The notes: generated by a model from the letters alone, not told the origin. Numbered from the stretch's first letter, positions 18,438-28,338 are shown. The stretch: 64,000 nt of DNA from Rhizobium metallidurans (GCF_014196505.1 NZ_JACIDW010000002.1:486735-550734), one strand, 5' to 3'. Numbers and translations: made by a program.

Positions 18438-20507
18438 ATGACGTTTGATTTCGCGCCCTTCATCCCCTGGCCGCTTCTGGCGGGCCTCGCCGTCATCGTC
18501 GTCGCCATCGCCGCGCTCGCTATCTTCAGGGGCGTACGCGGCGCCTGGATACGCAGCATGGCGGCCCTTGCCCTGCTCGCCGCGCTCGCCAATCCGCTTC
18601 TGATGCAGGAGGATCGCGAACAGCTCTCGACGATCGTCCCCGTCATCGTCGACCGCAGCCAGAGCCAGCAGACGCCGGAGCGCGTCAAGATGACCAACGA
18701 CGCGCTGGCGCAGCTCAAGGACCGTCTGGCCCGCTTCCCGAACGTCGAGGCACGCTATGTCGATGCCACCGAGCCGGAAGATTCCGACGCGCCCTCGACA
18801 CGGCTCTTCAACGCCCTGTCGGCGGCCGTCGCCGACGTTCCGCCGGCCCGCATCGGCGGCGCCATCATGATCAGCGACGGCCAGATCCACGACGTGCCCG
18901 GCGTCAATCAGGCGCTCGGCTTCGACGCCCCGATCCACGGCCTCATCACCGGCAAGGCCAAGGAGTTCGACCGCCGCATCGAGGTGATCAAGGCACCGCG
19001 CTTCGGCATCGTCAACGAGGAGCAGCAACTGGTGCTGCGCGTCTTCGACGATGGCCCGAGCCCCGGCGGCACCGCCGACGTCACGGTCAAACTCAACGGC
19101 AACGAGATCGCGACGCTGCAGGCAACACCCGGCCGCGACACGCCCTTCTCCTTCAAGGTCGAGCGCGGTGGCAGCAACGTGCTGGAATTCTCCGTGGCGG
19201 CTCTGCCGGGAGAGGTGACGCAAGCCAACAATCGCGCCGTCCACGTCATCGACGGCATCCGCCAGAACCTGCGCGTGCTGCTGGTCTCCGGCGAACCGCA
19301 CGCCGGCGAGCGCGCCTGGCGCAACCTGTTGAAATCCGACGCCTCCGTCGATCTCGTGCACTTCACAATCCTGCGTCCGCCGGAAAAGCAGGATGGCACG
19401 CCGATCAACGAACTGTCGCTGATCGCCTTCCCGACGCGCGAGCTCTTTGTCGACAAGATCAAGGACTTCGACCTGATCATCTTCGACCGCTACCAGCATC
19501 GCGGCGTGCTGCCGATCCTCTATTACGATTACATCGCGCAATATGTCCAAAACGGCGGCGCGCTGCTGATCGCGGCGGGTCCGGAACAGGCCGGTCCGGA
19601 TTCGATCGCGCTGACGCCGCTCTCCTCCGTGCTGCCCGCCGCCCCCACCGGCGAGATGATCGAAAAGGCGTTCTATCCCCGCCTATCCGAGATCGGAAAG
19701 AAGCACCCCGTCACCCGTGGTCTCGATGGTTCGACCGAAGAGCCGCCGCGGTGGGGCCGCTGGTTCCGCAGCGTCGGCGTCGAAAAGCCTCAGGGCGATA
19801 CGGTCATGGTCGGCGCCGACAACAACCCGCTGCTGGTGCTCAACCGCGCCGGCCAGGGTCGCGTCGCCATGCTCCTGTCCGATCAGGGCTGGCTCTGGGC
19901 GCGCGGCTTCGAAGGCGGCGGTCCGCACGTATCGCTCTATCGCCGTATGGCCCACTGGCTGATGAAGGAACCGGCTCTGGAAGAAGAGGCGCTGACCGCG
20001 CGCGCCTCCGGCCGCACGCTCGAGATCACCCGCCAGACCATCGGCGACAATCCCGGCAACGCCACCGTCCGCTACCCCTCGGGCAAGACCGAGACGCTGC
20101 CGCTTGTCCAGTCCGAGCCCGGCCTCTTCAAGGCCGAGAAACGCATGGACGAAATCGGCCTCTTCGAGATCCGCAACGGCGAGATGAGCACGATGGTCCA
20201 TGTCGGCGCCGTCGATGCGCCGGAATTCAAGGCGATGATCTCGACGCCCGATGTGCTGAAGCCGATATCGGACAAGACCAGGGGTCTCGTCACCCGGGTC
20301 TCCAACGAGGACGGCAACGTCACGATCCCGCCGATCCTGCCGGTGCGCGGCCAGATCCGTGTCGCCGACGACGACCGCATGCAGATCCGCCTGACCAACG
20401 AGACGGTGCTGAAGGGCATCAACACGCTGCCGCTCTTCGCGGGCTTTGCCGGCGTCGGCATCCTGCTGCTCGCCTTCGGCGCCATGTGGTGGCGCGAGGG
20501 TCGCTGA
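18438..20507 (+). CDS. Large membrane protein of the MoxR/DUF58 operon
   Basis: 689 aa from the ATG 2 bases after the preceding stop. Two N-terminal helices (about 8-30 and 37-54) and one C-terminal helix (about 662-684, ending MWWREGR) bracket a large periplasmic or cytoplasmic domain. TIVPVIVDRSQSQ is a DxSxS-like vWA motif and MISDGQIHD resembles the following strand; the central part (YIAQYVQNGGALLIAAGPEQ) has a GATase1-like character. I know of no assigned function. The context implies a complex with MoxR, DUF58 and DUF4159 products. Confidence 0.85.
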   Translation: MTFDFAPFIPWPLLAGLAVIVVAIAALAIFRGVRGAWIRSMAALALLAALANPLLMQEDREQLSTIVPVIVDRSQSQQTPERVKMTNDALAQLKDRLARFPNVEARYVDATEPEDSDAPSTRLFNALSAAVADVPPARIGGAIMISDGQIHDVPGVNQALGFDAPIHGLITGKAKEFDRRIEVIKAPRFGIVNEEQQLVLRVFDDGPSPGGTADVTVKLNGNEIATLQATPGRDTPFSFKVERGGSNVLEFSVAALPGEVTQANNRAVHVIDGIRQNLRVLLVSGEPHAGERAWRNLLKSDASVDLVHFTILRPPEKQDGTPINELSLIAFPTRELFVDKIKDFDLIIFDRYQHRGVLPILYYDYIAQYVQNGGALLIAAGPEQAGPDSIALTPLSSVLPAAPTGEMIEKAFYPRLSEIGKKHPVTRGLDGSTEEPPRWGRWFRSVGVEKPQGDTVMVGADNNPLLVLNRAGQGRVAMLLSDQGWLWARGFEGGGPHVSLYRRMAHWLMKEPALEEEALTARASGRTLEITRQTIGDNPGNATVRYPSGKTETLPLVQSEPGLFKAEKRMDEIGLFEIRNGEMSTMVHVGAVDAPEFKAMISTPDVLKPISDKTRGLVTRVSNEDGNVTIPPILPVRGQIRVADDDRMQIRLTNETVLKGINTLPLFAGFAGVGILLLAFGAMWWREGR

Positions 20508-20511
20508 CCCG

Positions 20512-20958
20512 ATGCCGCGACTCGAACTGACCGCCACGCCCTCCCCCGATGACCTCGCGGTCATCGGCGAGAGCCTCACCGCCTTCAACCACGCCGATGT
20601 CGGCCCGGCCGACCGCCGGACGCTGGCGGTGCTGATCCGCGACGAGGAGGGAACGGTGCTAGGTGGCCTCTCCGGCTATACCGCCTGGGGCTGGCTCTTC
20701 ACGCAGTTGCTGTTCATCCCCGAAAACCATCGCGGCACCGGCCTCGCCGGAAGGCTTCTCTCGATGGCCGAACAGGAAGCAGCCACCCGCGGCTGCCACG
20801 GCGCCTGGATCGACACCTTCAGCCCAAAGGCGCTCAAAGCCTATCGGAAACAGGGATACGAGATCTTCGGCGAACTGCCGGAATTCCCGAAAGGCCGCAC
20901 GCGGACGTTTCTGCGCAAGACGCTGACGCCTGGGCCGTCTCGGACCGGCGCTGAATAG
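20512..20958 (+). CDS. GNAT-family N-acetyltransferase
   Basis: 148 aa, ATG 4 bases after the upstream stop, so last in the MoxR operon. The acetyl-CoA binding motif A is visible (LLFIPENHRGTGLAGRLLSMAE) followed by the C-terminal DTFSPKALKAYRKQGYEIFGEL, where the conserved Tyr acts as general acid in this family. Substrate unknown; whether it works with the MoxR complex is not shown. Confidence 0.88.
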   Translation: MPRLELTATPSPDDLAVIGESLTAFNHADVGPADRRTLAVLIRDEEGTVLGGLSGYTAWGWLFTQLLFIPENHRGTGLAGRLLSMAEQEAATRGCHGAWIDTFSPKALKAYRKQGYEIFGELPEFPKGRTRTFLRKTLTPGPSRTGAE

Positions 20959-20976
20959 CGGAGCCTGTCGCCTGCT

Positions 20977-21344
20977 TTAGAGATGCGCGATCTTGGCCTC
21001 GACCTCGGTCAGTCGCGACTGAACCTCTTCCGCGATGCGAGAGGCATGCGATGCATCGCGCAAGGCTGTCAGCACCTCATTGTACTGCCCGACCACATCG
21101 ATCTGCATTCGCTTGAGGTCATGGGCGCGGTCGTCGAGATCGCCTCAAGCCGACCTGACGTCTCGCTGTGATGCCGAAGCGCGAGCTCGTGCAAACTGTT
21201 CATTTTGCGATTGAGCTTGGAGATCTCGGTCTCGACCGTGCTAAACTTGTCGATGGCGGCTTCGACCATGCCCAAGGTCCGCTTCTGGCCATTGAACATG
21301 GCTTCCATCATCGCCAGCATTCTCGCCGTCTCGCTGTCGCCCAC
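20977..21344 (-). pseudogene. Coiled-coil hypothetical protein, interrupted by a frameshift
   Basis: Two minus-strand reading frames together make one ~122-residue helical protein. From a GTG at 21344 with GGAGG upstream, the first part runs to ...SETSGRLEA near 21141; the rest (DLDDRAHDLKRMQIDVVGQY...EVEAKIAHL, stop at 20977-20979) is one frame over. Both parts have heptad-like helices and the total is one base short of a full number of codons. Either one base was lost (mutation or assembly error), or the gene is decaying. No slippery heptamer is present. Function unknown. Confidence 0.7.
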
Positions 21345-21411
21345 GCGCCTCGATCCTCCGTTCTCGTTCAATATGGCATTACGGCACGCAAACAACAAGA
21401 AAGCCTGCCCC

Positions 21412-22725
21412 TCAGGCGATCGACGCCTGACGGGTCTCTGAATCGATCGCCAACGCCGCCAGCGCCGAGACGACGAGGAAGCCGGCGAAGAGGCCGATCG
21501 CAACCCCGAGCCCTTCGGAAACGACCAGCGCCATCAGCGATGGCGCGAGAAGTCCGCCGAGCCGCGCGACGGCGCCCGCCGTGCCCATGCCGGTCGCCCG
21601 CACCGCGGTCGGGTAGAGTTCCGGCGTATAGGCGTAGAGCGCGCCCCATGTCCCAAGCAGCGCGAAGCTCATGATCAGAAGCGACGCGCCGACCATGATA
21701 TCGACCCCGGAAACGACGAACAGCAGGCACCCCGCCGCCGACAGCAGGCAGAAGCCGATCAGCGTCGGCTTGCGGCCCCAGGCCTCGACGCCATAGGCCG
21801 CGAGCGCGTAGCCGGGGATCTGCGCCAGCGCCACGAAAACAAGGAAGCCGTAGCCCCGGACGAAGCCGAAGCCATCGCCCGCGAGCTTCGCCGGCATCCA
21901 GGTGAAGACGCCGTAATAGGAGACCGACACCAGGAACCAGATCACCAGGATCATCACCGTGCGGCGGCGAAGCGCGCCGGAAAACACCCCTTCGGATGCG
22001 GCATGCGGTGGTGAAACCAGCTCGTCGCCCGCTTCAAGCGCGGGCTTGCCGTTGGCCACCAGCACCCGGTTGATCGTCGTCTTCGCTTCCTCGCCGCGAC
22101 CGCCGCGCAGCAGATAGAGCGGCGATTCCGGCACGAACAGCCGCAGGCCGAGCCCAAGGATGGCAGGCAGCGCCGTCACCGCGAAGATGTAGCGCCACGC
22201 ATCCTGGACCCCGGCGACGCTGGCCGCCCATGCCGCAAGCGCCACGATCAGCGTTCCGATCGCCCAGAACCCCTCAAGCGCCACCAGCCAGCGGCCACGG
22301 CTTTTCGACGGCAGGAATTCCGCCATCATCGCATAATCGACCGGCAGCGTGCCGCCGACGGCCACGCCGGTGAGAAACCTGAGAGCGAGCAGGATGGTGA
22401 AACTCGGCGCGAAAACCGAAAGCGCCCCGAACACCGCGTCGCAGGCGACCGTCAGCAGCAGCACGTTGCGCCGCCCCACCCTGTCGGCCAGACGGCCGAA
22501 GGCGTAGGCGCCGATCAGCATCCCAAGGAAGAACAGCGTGCCCGTCTGCAGCGCCTGCGGCACCGTCAGCCCGAAACTCGCGGCGATCGACGCGGCGGTG
22601 AAGCCGACCGCCAGCACCTGCATCGCATCCGCCGTCCAGACGAGACCGAAAATGCCGAGAAGCCGCCGCTGGAACGGTCCGGTCCCGGCGTGATCGAGCG
22701 CCTCGTCGATTGAAATGCGACCCAT
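21412..22725 (-). CDS. MFS transporter
   Basis: 437 aa from the ATG at 22725, which has GAGGGGGAAGG just upstream; an in-frame ATG at 22776 has none. Twelve hydrophobic segments are expected, with the MFS loop motif GRLADRVGRRN between helices 2 and 3 and a PxSPLYLLRGG-like motif after helix 6, as in the sugar/organic-cation-type (SV2-like) MFS branch. Inner-membrane uptake or efflux of a small organic solute; substrate unknown. Confidence 0.88.
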   Translation of the reverse strand: MGRISIDEALDHAGTGPFQRRLLGIFGLVWTADAMQVLAVGFTAASIAASFGLTVPQALQTGTLFFLGMLIGAYAFGRLADRVGRRNVLLLTVACDAVFGALSVFAPSFTILLALRFLTGVAVGGTLPVDYAMMAEFLPSKSRGRWLVALEGFWAIGTLIVALAAWAASVAGVQDAWRYIFAVTALPAILGLGLRLFVPESPLYLLRGGRGEEAKTTINRVLVANGKPALEAGDELVSPPHAASEGVFSGALRRRTVMILVIWFLVSVSYYGVFTWMPAKLAGDGFGFVRGYGFLVFVALAQIPGYALAAYGVEAWGRKPTLIGFCLLSAAGCLLFVVSGVDIMVGASLLIMSFALLGTWGALYAYTPELYPTAVRATGMGTAGAVARLGGLLAPSLMALVVSEGLGVAIGLFAGFLVVSALAALAIDSETRQASIA

Positions 22726-22796
22726 GCCTTCCCCCTCAAGCATCTGAAAGATCACCAAAACCGGCGACCCTGTCATAGCTCAATAGAACAGATGGC

Positions 22797-23297
22797 CTAT
22801 CCGCGCCAGCCGATCGTGCCCTTCAGCCGGCCATGCACGTCCGCGCCGAGCGGCACCACCAGCACCCGGCCCGGATCGACCGGTCCCGGAAAGGTCAGCG
22901 CGTTATAGGCCACCTTCTCGAAGCCGAGCGGCCCGTAATAGGGCGGATCGCCGACGAGGATGACGGCTTGCGACCCCTTGCGCTTGGCCGCTTCCACCGC
23001 GATCCGCACCAGTTCCCGGCCGATGCCGCGGTTCTTGTGCGAGGGGCGAACGGCGAGCGGGCCGAGCAGATGGCCGGGCACGTCGCCGGCCATGACGGGC
23101 GTCATCCGCACCGACGCGATCGTCTCGCCGTCATCGGCGCAGATGAAGGACAGCGCGAGATCATGCGGCCCCTGCTCGCGGATGCGGGCGGCGGCACGCG
23201 TGTGCCGGCCTGGGCCGAATGCTTCTTCGTTGATGTGTTCGATAGCGGCGTCGTGCGACGCGTCCTCAGTGAGGTAGACCAGATCGTGCTTGTGCAT
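22797..23297 (-). CDS. GNAT-family N-acetyltransferase (YhbS-like)
   Basis: 166 aa from the ATG at 23297 (MHKHDLVYLTED). Motif A is LGPLAVRPSHKNRGIGRELVRIAVEAAKRKG (about 92-122); motif B is VILVGDPPYYGPLGFEKV. This layout, with the conserved YY.PLGFE, is that of the YhbS-like acetyltransferases. Substrate not known. It is followed 72 bases on by the MFS gene on the same strand, so the two may be co-transcribed. Confidence 0.87.
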   Translation of the reverse strand: MHKHDLVYLTEDASHDAAIEHINEEAFGPGRHTRAAARIREQGPHDLALSFICADDGETIASVRMTPVMAGDVPGHLLGPLAVRPSHKNRGIGRELVRIAVEAAKRKGSQAVILVGDPPYYGPLGFEKVAYNALTFPGPVDPGRVLVVPLGADVHGRLKGTIGWRG

Positions 23298-23508
23298 GAA
23301 GAGACAGAAACCGGATAGACAGAATGATGGGTTCTCGAACACGCCCTTGGGCGTTCGGGAGCATCAGCGTCGTCGCAGGGTTCTGTATGCGGACATCAAT
23401 CGGGTTCCTGAAATCGTGGAAAGGCCGATAGCAGGAAAAAAATCGGTCGTCTACGGGAAAACGTCACGCAGGAGGCCACCGCCGCCGAAACGGCGATGGC
23501 GGCTGAAA

Positions 23509-24612
23509 TCACCCCCTCGGCCAGCGCTCGACCGTCTGGCCGCCGAACAGCCGGCTGGTCGGCATCTGGAAGATGAAATAGGGGTTGAGCAGCGGCAGCG
23601 CGCTTGCCTGCTCCAGCCGCTCCAGCATCGCCTCGTCGAGATCAACATCCAGCGAAGCGATGTTCTGCCGCAGTTGCTCCACCCGGCTGGCGCCGATCAG
23701 GACCGACGAGACACCGCCGCGCCGCGCCACCCAGGCAAGCGCCACCTCGGCCGCCGAGCGGCCAATCTCCGCCGCGACCGAGGTGACCACATCAACCACA
23801 TCGAAATTGCGCTCGGTAAACAGCATGCCGCCGAACGGGTTCTCGCCGTTCAGCCGGCCGTCGCTGCCGCTCTCCGATGTCTCCGAGGTTTTGTCGGGCA
23901 AGGCCGTGGCGCGCCCGGCCTCGGCCAGCATTTCGCGACCGTATTTCCCCGTCAGCAGGCCCGCCGCAAGCGGGCTCCAGGGCACCATGCCAAGACCGAA
24001 CTCGGCGCCGGCAGGCATGAGATCGAGCTCGACGCCGCGATCGATCAGCGAATAGGCGTATTGCAGGCCGATCGGCTTCGGCAGCCCGTGCGCCTCGGCC
24101 AGCGTCGCGATCCGCGCCACGTACCAGGCCGGCGTGTTGGAGAATCCGTAATGCAGGATCTTGCCGGCCCGCACGGCATCGGCAAGCGTCTGCAGGACTT
24201 CATCGGCTGGCGTCGTCTGGTCCCAGACATGCATCCAGTACATGTCGATATAGTCGGTGCGCAGCCGCTTCAGCGATCCCTCGATGCCGAGGCGGATGTT
24301 CTTCGCCCCGTTGCCGCCCCAGAGCGGCGTGCCCGCGCCGCGCGGAAATCCCGACTTGGTGGCAATCACCAGCCGGTCGCGCCGTCCGCTATCGGCCAGG
24401 AACGTGCCGAGCATCTCCTCGCTCTGCCCCGCCGAATAGATGTCGGCCGTATCGATGAAATTGCCGCCGGCATCGACATAGGCGTCGAACAGCGCCCGCG
24501 AGGTCTGCTCGTTGGCGCCCCATCGCCCGGCGCCGAAGGTCATGGTTCCGAGCGCCAGCGGGCTGACGATCAGTCCCGAACGGCCGAGGGTGCGATAACT
24601 GGTAAGGTCCAT
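23509..24612 (-). CDS. Aldo/keto reductase
   Basis: 367 aa with a (beta/alpha)8 barrel. The catalytic tetrad is visible: D and Y in DTADIYSAGQSEEMLG, K in VIATKSG, H in YWMHVWD. The C-terminal NADP-binding motif is IGASRVEQLRQNI. It reduces aldehydes or ketones with NAD(P)H in the cytoplasm. It is transcribed divergently from a LysR-type regulator with 95 bases between starts, so that regulator may control it. Confidence 0.93.
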   Translation of the reverse strand: MDLTSYRTLGRSGLIVSPLALGTMTFGAGRWGANEQTSRALFDAYVDAGGNFIDTADIYSAGQSEEMLGTFLADSGRRDRLVIATKSGFPRGAGTPLWGGNGAKNIRLGIEGSLKRLRTDYIDMYWMHVWDQTTPADEVLQTLADAVRAGKILHYGFSNTPAWYVARIATLAEAHGLPKPIGLQYAYSLIDRGVELDLMPAGAEFGLGMVPWSPLAAGLLTGKYGREMLAEAGRATALPDKTSETSESGSDGRLNGENPFGGMLFTERNFDVVDVVTSVAAEIGRSAAEVALAWVARRGGVSSVLIGASRVEQLRQNIASLDVDLDEAMLERLEQASALPLLNPYFIFQMPTSRLFGGQTVERWPRG

Positions 24613-24707
24613 ATCCGTGCTCCTTGTTCACACCCCACCATCTAGGCCGGCACGAGCCTGGGGATTAGCGGTTGCCGGCCGCATGAACTTGTGAGCAGAT
24701 TGCAGCA

Positions 24708-25598
24708 ATGGAACGCGGAACACTCAACGATCTCCTCGCCTTCGCCGCCGTCGCCCGCGAGCGCAGTTTTACGCGCGCGGCAGCAGTCCTCGGCATGTCG
24801 CCTTCGGCGCTCAGCCACGCGATGCGCGCGCTGGAGGAGCGGCTTGGCGTCCGCCTGCTTGCCCGCACCACCCGCAGCGTGGCGCCGACCGAGGCCGGAG
24901 AGCGGCTTCTGCAATCGCTCAACCCCGCGCTTTCGGATATCGAAGGCGGATTGGAAGCGCTGGCCGAATGGCGCGACAACCCCTCCGGCACGGTCCGCAT
25001 CACCACCTTCGCCTATGCCGCCAGGATGGTGCTGGTGCCGAAACTTCCGGCCTTCCTGCTCGCCCACCCCGATATCCGCGTCGAGGTGATCATCGAGGAC
25101 GGGCTGACGGATATCGTAACCTCGGGCTTCGACGCCGGCATCCGCCTCGGGGAAACGGTGGACAAGGATATGATCGCGGTGCGCGTGGGGCCGGAATTGC
25201 GCACCGTCGTGGTCGGCACGCCCGCCTATTTCGCCCGCATCCCGCCACCCGAGACGCCCTATGATCTCGAGCGCCACGCCTGCATCGGCTACCGCCTGAC
25301 GACCTCCGGCGGGCTGCTCCCCTGGGAGTTCGAAAAGGACGGCAAGGAGATCAAGATCCGCACCAGCGGCCCGCTCGTCGTCAACGACGGCGAGCTTCCG
25401 GCAGCAGCCGTGCGAGAAGGCGTCGGGCTCGGTTATCTGATGGAGCACGACGTCGCCGACGAGATTGCCTCCGGTGCGCTGGTGCAGGTGCTCGACGACT
25501 GGTGCCCGCCCTTCCCGGGCTTCCACCTCTATCACCCGAGCCGCCGCCAGTCGCCGCCGGCACTGCGCGCGCTGATCGCGGCCTTGAGCGTCAAGTAG
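24708..25598 (+). CDS. LysR-type transcriptional regulator
   Basis: 296 aa. N-terminal winged helix-turn-helix (residues 1-60: LNDLLAFAAVARERSFTRAA, then MSPSALSHAMRALEERLGVRLLARTTRSVAPTEAG), then a two-lobed effector-binding domain (about 90-295). The family binds T-N11-A sites. Facing the aldo/keto reductase gene suggests that gene as the target. No effector can be deduced. Confidence 0.95.
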   Translation: MERGTLNDLLAFAAVARERSFTRAAAVLGMSPSALSHAMRALEERLGVRLLARTTRSVAPTEAGERLLQSLNPALSDIEGGLEALAEWRDNPSGTVRITTFAYAARMVLVPKLPAFLLAHPDIRVEVIIEDGLTDIVTSGFDAGIRLGETVDKDMIAVRVGPELRTVVVGTPAYFARIPPPETPYDLERHACIGYRLTTSGGLLPWEFEKDGKEIKIRTSGPLVVNDGELPAAAVREGVGLGYLMEHDVADEIASGALVQVLDDWCPPFPGFHLYHPSRRQSPPALRALIAALSVK

Positions 25599-25715
25599 CA
25601 GTCGCGGAGCGCCGCCCAATCGGCGCGTGACGCACTGTTCAATCATTGTCCCACTGCAAAATCGGCCCGGACGCGATATCTACAAGGGCAACGAAGGATC
25701 GAAGGAGTAGACACC

Positions 25716-26702
25716 ATGGGTATGCTGGTCGACGGCGTGTGGCAGGACGTCTGGTACGATACGAAGGAGACCAAGGGTCACTTCAAGCGAGCCGCCTCGC
25801 AGTTCCGCAACTGGATCACGCCGGATGGCGGCGCCGGTCCGTCGGGCAAGGCAGGCTTCAAGGCCGAGGCCGGGCGCTATCATCTCTACGTATCGCTTGC
25901 CTGTCCCTGGGCGCACCGCACGCTGATTTTCCGCAAGCTGAAACGGCTGCAGGACCTGATCACGGTTTCCGTCGTCGATCCGCTGATGCTGGAAAAAGGC
26001 TGGGAATTCAATGTCGGCGACGGCGCCACCGGCGATCCGCTCTTCGGCGCCAAGGCGCTCTCCGACATCTACGTGAAGGCCGATCCGCATTATTCCGGCC
26101 GCGTCACCGTGCCCGTTCTGTGGGACAGGAAGACCGACACCATCGTCAGCAACGAGTCGGCCGAGATCATCCGCATGTTCAACAGCGCCTTCGACGCGCT
26201 GACCGGCTCGACCGCCGATTTCTACCCGCAAGACCTGCGCGGCGAGATCGACGACCTGAACGCGCTGGTCTACGACACCGTCAACAACGGCGTCTACAAG
26301 GCCGGCTTCGCCACCACGCAGGACGCCTATTCGCAAAGCGTGGTCACGCTCTTCGAAACGCTCGACATGCTGGAAGATCGCCTCGGCAAGGGCCGCTATC
26401 TGTTCGGCGACCGGCTGACCGAGGCCGACTGGCGGCTTTTCACCACGCTGGTGCGCTTCGACCCTGTCTATGTCGGCCACTTCAAGTGCAATATCCGCCG
26501 CATCGCCGATTATCCGAACCTCTCGGCCTATCTGCGCGATCTCTACCAGACGCCTGATATCAAGGAGACGGTCGACTTCCGTCACATCAAGGATCACTAC
26601 TACCGCAGCCACAAGACGATCAACCCGACGGGTATCGTCCCCGTGGGCCCGGCGCTGGATCTCGACCGCCCGCACGGCCGCGGCGAACGCGCCGCTGCCT
26701 AA
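25716..26702 (+). CDS. Glutathionyl-hydroquinone reductase (GST family, ECM4/YqjG type)
   Basis: 328 aa, with GAAGGAG 8 bases before the ATG. The thioredoxin-like domain has the catalytic motif ACPWAHRTLI (Cys at about residue 65), diagnostic for the Xi-class glutathione transferases that reduce GS-hydroquinones to hydroquinones. The helical C-terminal domain ends with YYRSHKTINPTGIVPVGP, the usual dimer-interface signature. Cytoplasmic detoxification or quinone metabolism. Confidence 0.93.
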   Translation: MGMLVDGVWQDVWYDTKETKGHFKRAASQFRNWITPDGGAGPSGKAGFKAEAGRYHLYVSLACPWAHRTLIFRKLKRLQDLITVSVVDPLMLEKGWEFNVGDGATGDPLFGAKALSDIYVKADPHYSGRVTVPVLWDRKTDTIVSNESAEIIRMFNSAFDALTGSTADFYPQDLRGEIDDLNALVYDTVNNGVYKAGFATTQDAYSQSVVTLFETLDMLEDRLGKGRYLFGDRLTEADWRLFTTLVRFDPVYVGHFKCNIRRIADYPNLSAYLRDLYQTPDIKETVDFRHIKDHYYRSHKTINPTGIVPVGPALDLDRPHGRGERAAA

Positions 26703-26723
26703 GCAAAGGCAATCCGGTCCGAT

Positions 26724-27197
26724 CTACCAAACCTGGTCGGGCTGCTGCTCGCCCGCGACTTCGGCAAGACGGCGGCGGGTCGACGCCGTCGTTCCCTCAG
26801 GGAGCGCGTCGAGCGCGAAGAAACCGCATTCGACGATCTCGCGGTCAGGCGCCCTCGGTGCCGTCTGCCGCACATTGGCGCGGTAGAACACCACATGGTC
26901 GCGCCGGGTCGCCGCCTTGTTGAAGTAGACCTGCACGAGCGCCGGCCGTCCGACAATCACCAGATTGCCCTCCTCGCGCAGTTCCTTGACCAGCGCGTCC
27001 TCGGCCGTCTCGTTGCGTTCGATGCCGCCGCCCGGCATGTGCCATCCGGGCACGTAGCTGTGCCGCACGAGAAACACGTAGCCCCTGTCATCGAAGCATG
27101 CGGCGCGCACGCCCATGGTCATTCCACGCGCCCAGGCGAAGTAAAAATGGACCACGCGCATCATGAGGCGCGATTGCCAATGGCGGATTTCTTTCAC
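26724..27197 (-). CDS. Nudix hydrolase
   Basis: 157 aa. The Nudix box is GGGIERNETAEDALVKELRE followed by EGN (about 69-91): Gx5Ex7(K)ELxEEG, with Lys for the usual Arg of the REx2EE. The N-terminal part (WARGMTMGVRAACFDDRGYVFLVRHSYVPGWHMP) is the normal lead-in strand. Substrate (nucleoside diphosphate-X) unknown. Convergent with the GST gene. Confidence 0.9.
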   Translation of the reverse strand: MKEIRHWQSRLMMRVVHFYFAWARGMTMGVRAACFDDRGYVFLVRHSYVPGWHMPGGGIERNETAEDALVKELREEGNLVIVGRPALVQVYFNKAATRRDHVVFYRANVRQTAPRAPDREIVECGFFALDALPEGTTASTRRRLAEVAGEQQPDQVW

Positions 27198-27283
27198 GCG
27201 TCTTCCAATTCCATCAATCCGTTCAAGCAGATGTGCGAGGAGATGTGTTTGAAATACGGCGGCCGTGAGCTATGTGTGCACCC

Positions 27284-28192
27284 ATGTTCAAGCTCGCGCA
27301 CATCTCAGACATCCATCTCGGCCCGCTGCCCCATCTCTCGTTCCGCGAACTCTTTTCCAAGCGTATCACCGGCTTTGTGAACTGGCATCGCAATCGGCGC
27401 AAGCACCTTTTCGGCGGCACGCTGGATCTCCTGCTCGACGATATCCGCGAAAGGCAGCCGGATCACCTGGCGATCACGGGCGATCTCGTCAATCTCGCGA
27501 GCGGCCTCGAGATCCGCGCCGCGGCCGGCTGGCTGCGCGAACTCGGCGATCCCAGGGATTACTCCGTCGTTCCCGGCAATCACGATGCCTATGTGCCCGG
27601 CGCCTACGAAAAGTCGATGCGGGCGTGGTATCATAACGTCTGCGGCGACCTCGCCCCCGCCGAATGGCAGGAAAACAAGCACATATTCCCCTATCTGCGC
27701 ATTCGCGGCAAAGTGGCGATCGTCGGCTGCTCGACGGCGGTGGCGACCCCGCCCTTCGCCGCCAGCGGCTTCTTCGGCGAAAGACAGGCCCGCGAGACCG
27801 TGAACATGCTGCGCGCCGCCGGCGAAGCCGGGCTGTTTCGCGTCGTCATGATCCACCATCCGCCGATCCGTGGCGCCACCTCCTTCCACAAGCGCATGAT
27901 CGGCATTAGACGTTTCGCGGCCGTCATCTCCACCGGCGGCGCCGAACTCGTGCTGCATGGCCACACGCATCTCAACACGGTGCACTGGTTGCGCGGCCAG
28001 ACGGGACCGGTCCCGGTCGTCGGCATCGCCTCCGGCTCGCAGGGGCCCGGCGGCTCCAAGCCGCCCGCCGCCTACAATCTTTTCAGCATCGACGGCTCCC
28101 CCGGCGCCTGGAGCCTGAAGGGCGAACGTTTCAGCCTCAGCCCCTCGGGCGACGACATCGACCCGGAAAGCGTCGATATCTTCAGGCTTTAG
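27284..28192 (+). CDS. Calcineurin-like metallophosphoesterase
   Basis: 302 aa from ATG 27284 (MFKLAHISDIHLG). The five metal-site blocks are present: DIHLG, GDLVN, GNHD, HHP (IHHPPIRG) and GHTH. This is the dinuclear metal phosphoesterase fold (the CpdA/Icc type has a similar layout). Substrate could be a cyclic nucleotide or another phosphodiester. Transcribed divergently from the Nudix gene with 86 bases between. Confidence 0.92.
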   Translation: MFKLAHISDIHLGPLPHLSFRELFSKRITGFVNWHRNRRKHLFGGTLDLLLDDIRERQPDHLAITGDLVNLASGLEIRAAAGWLRELGDPRDYSVVPGNHDAYVPGAYEKSMRAWYHNVCGDLAPAEWQENKHIFPYLRIRGKVAIVGCSTAVATPPFAASGFFGERQARETVNMLRAAGEAGLFRVVMIHHPPIRGATSFHKRMIGIRRFAAVISTGGAELVLHGHTHLNTVHWLRGQTGPVPVVGIASGSQGPGGSKPPAAYNLFSIDGSPGAWSLKGERFSLSPSGDDIDPESVDIFRL

Positions 28193-28338
28193 CGGCGTTT
28201 CCGGAATCAGTTTCGCGGCAAGTTGAATCACCGCGCGAAGACGGGCGAAAAACCACCGATCGGACCCCGTCGCCTCTTGGTATTTCCGGATCTAGGCGTA
28301 CACTCGCTATATTAGCGATCCATACCAGGAGATGTCGC

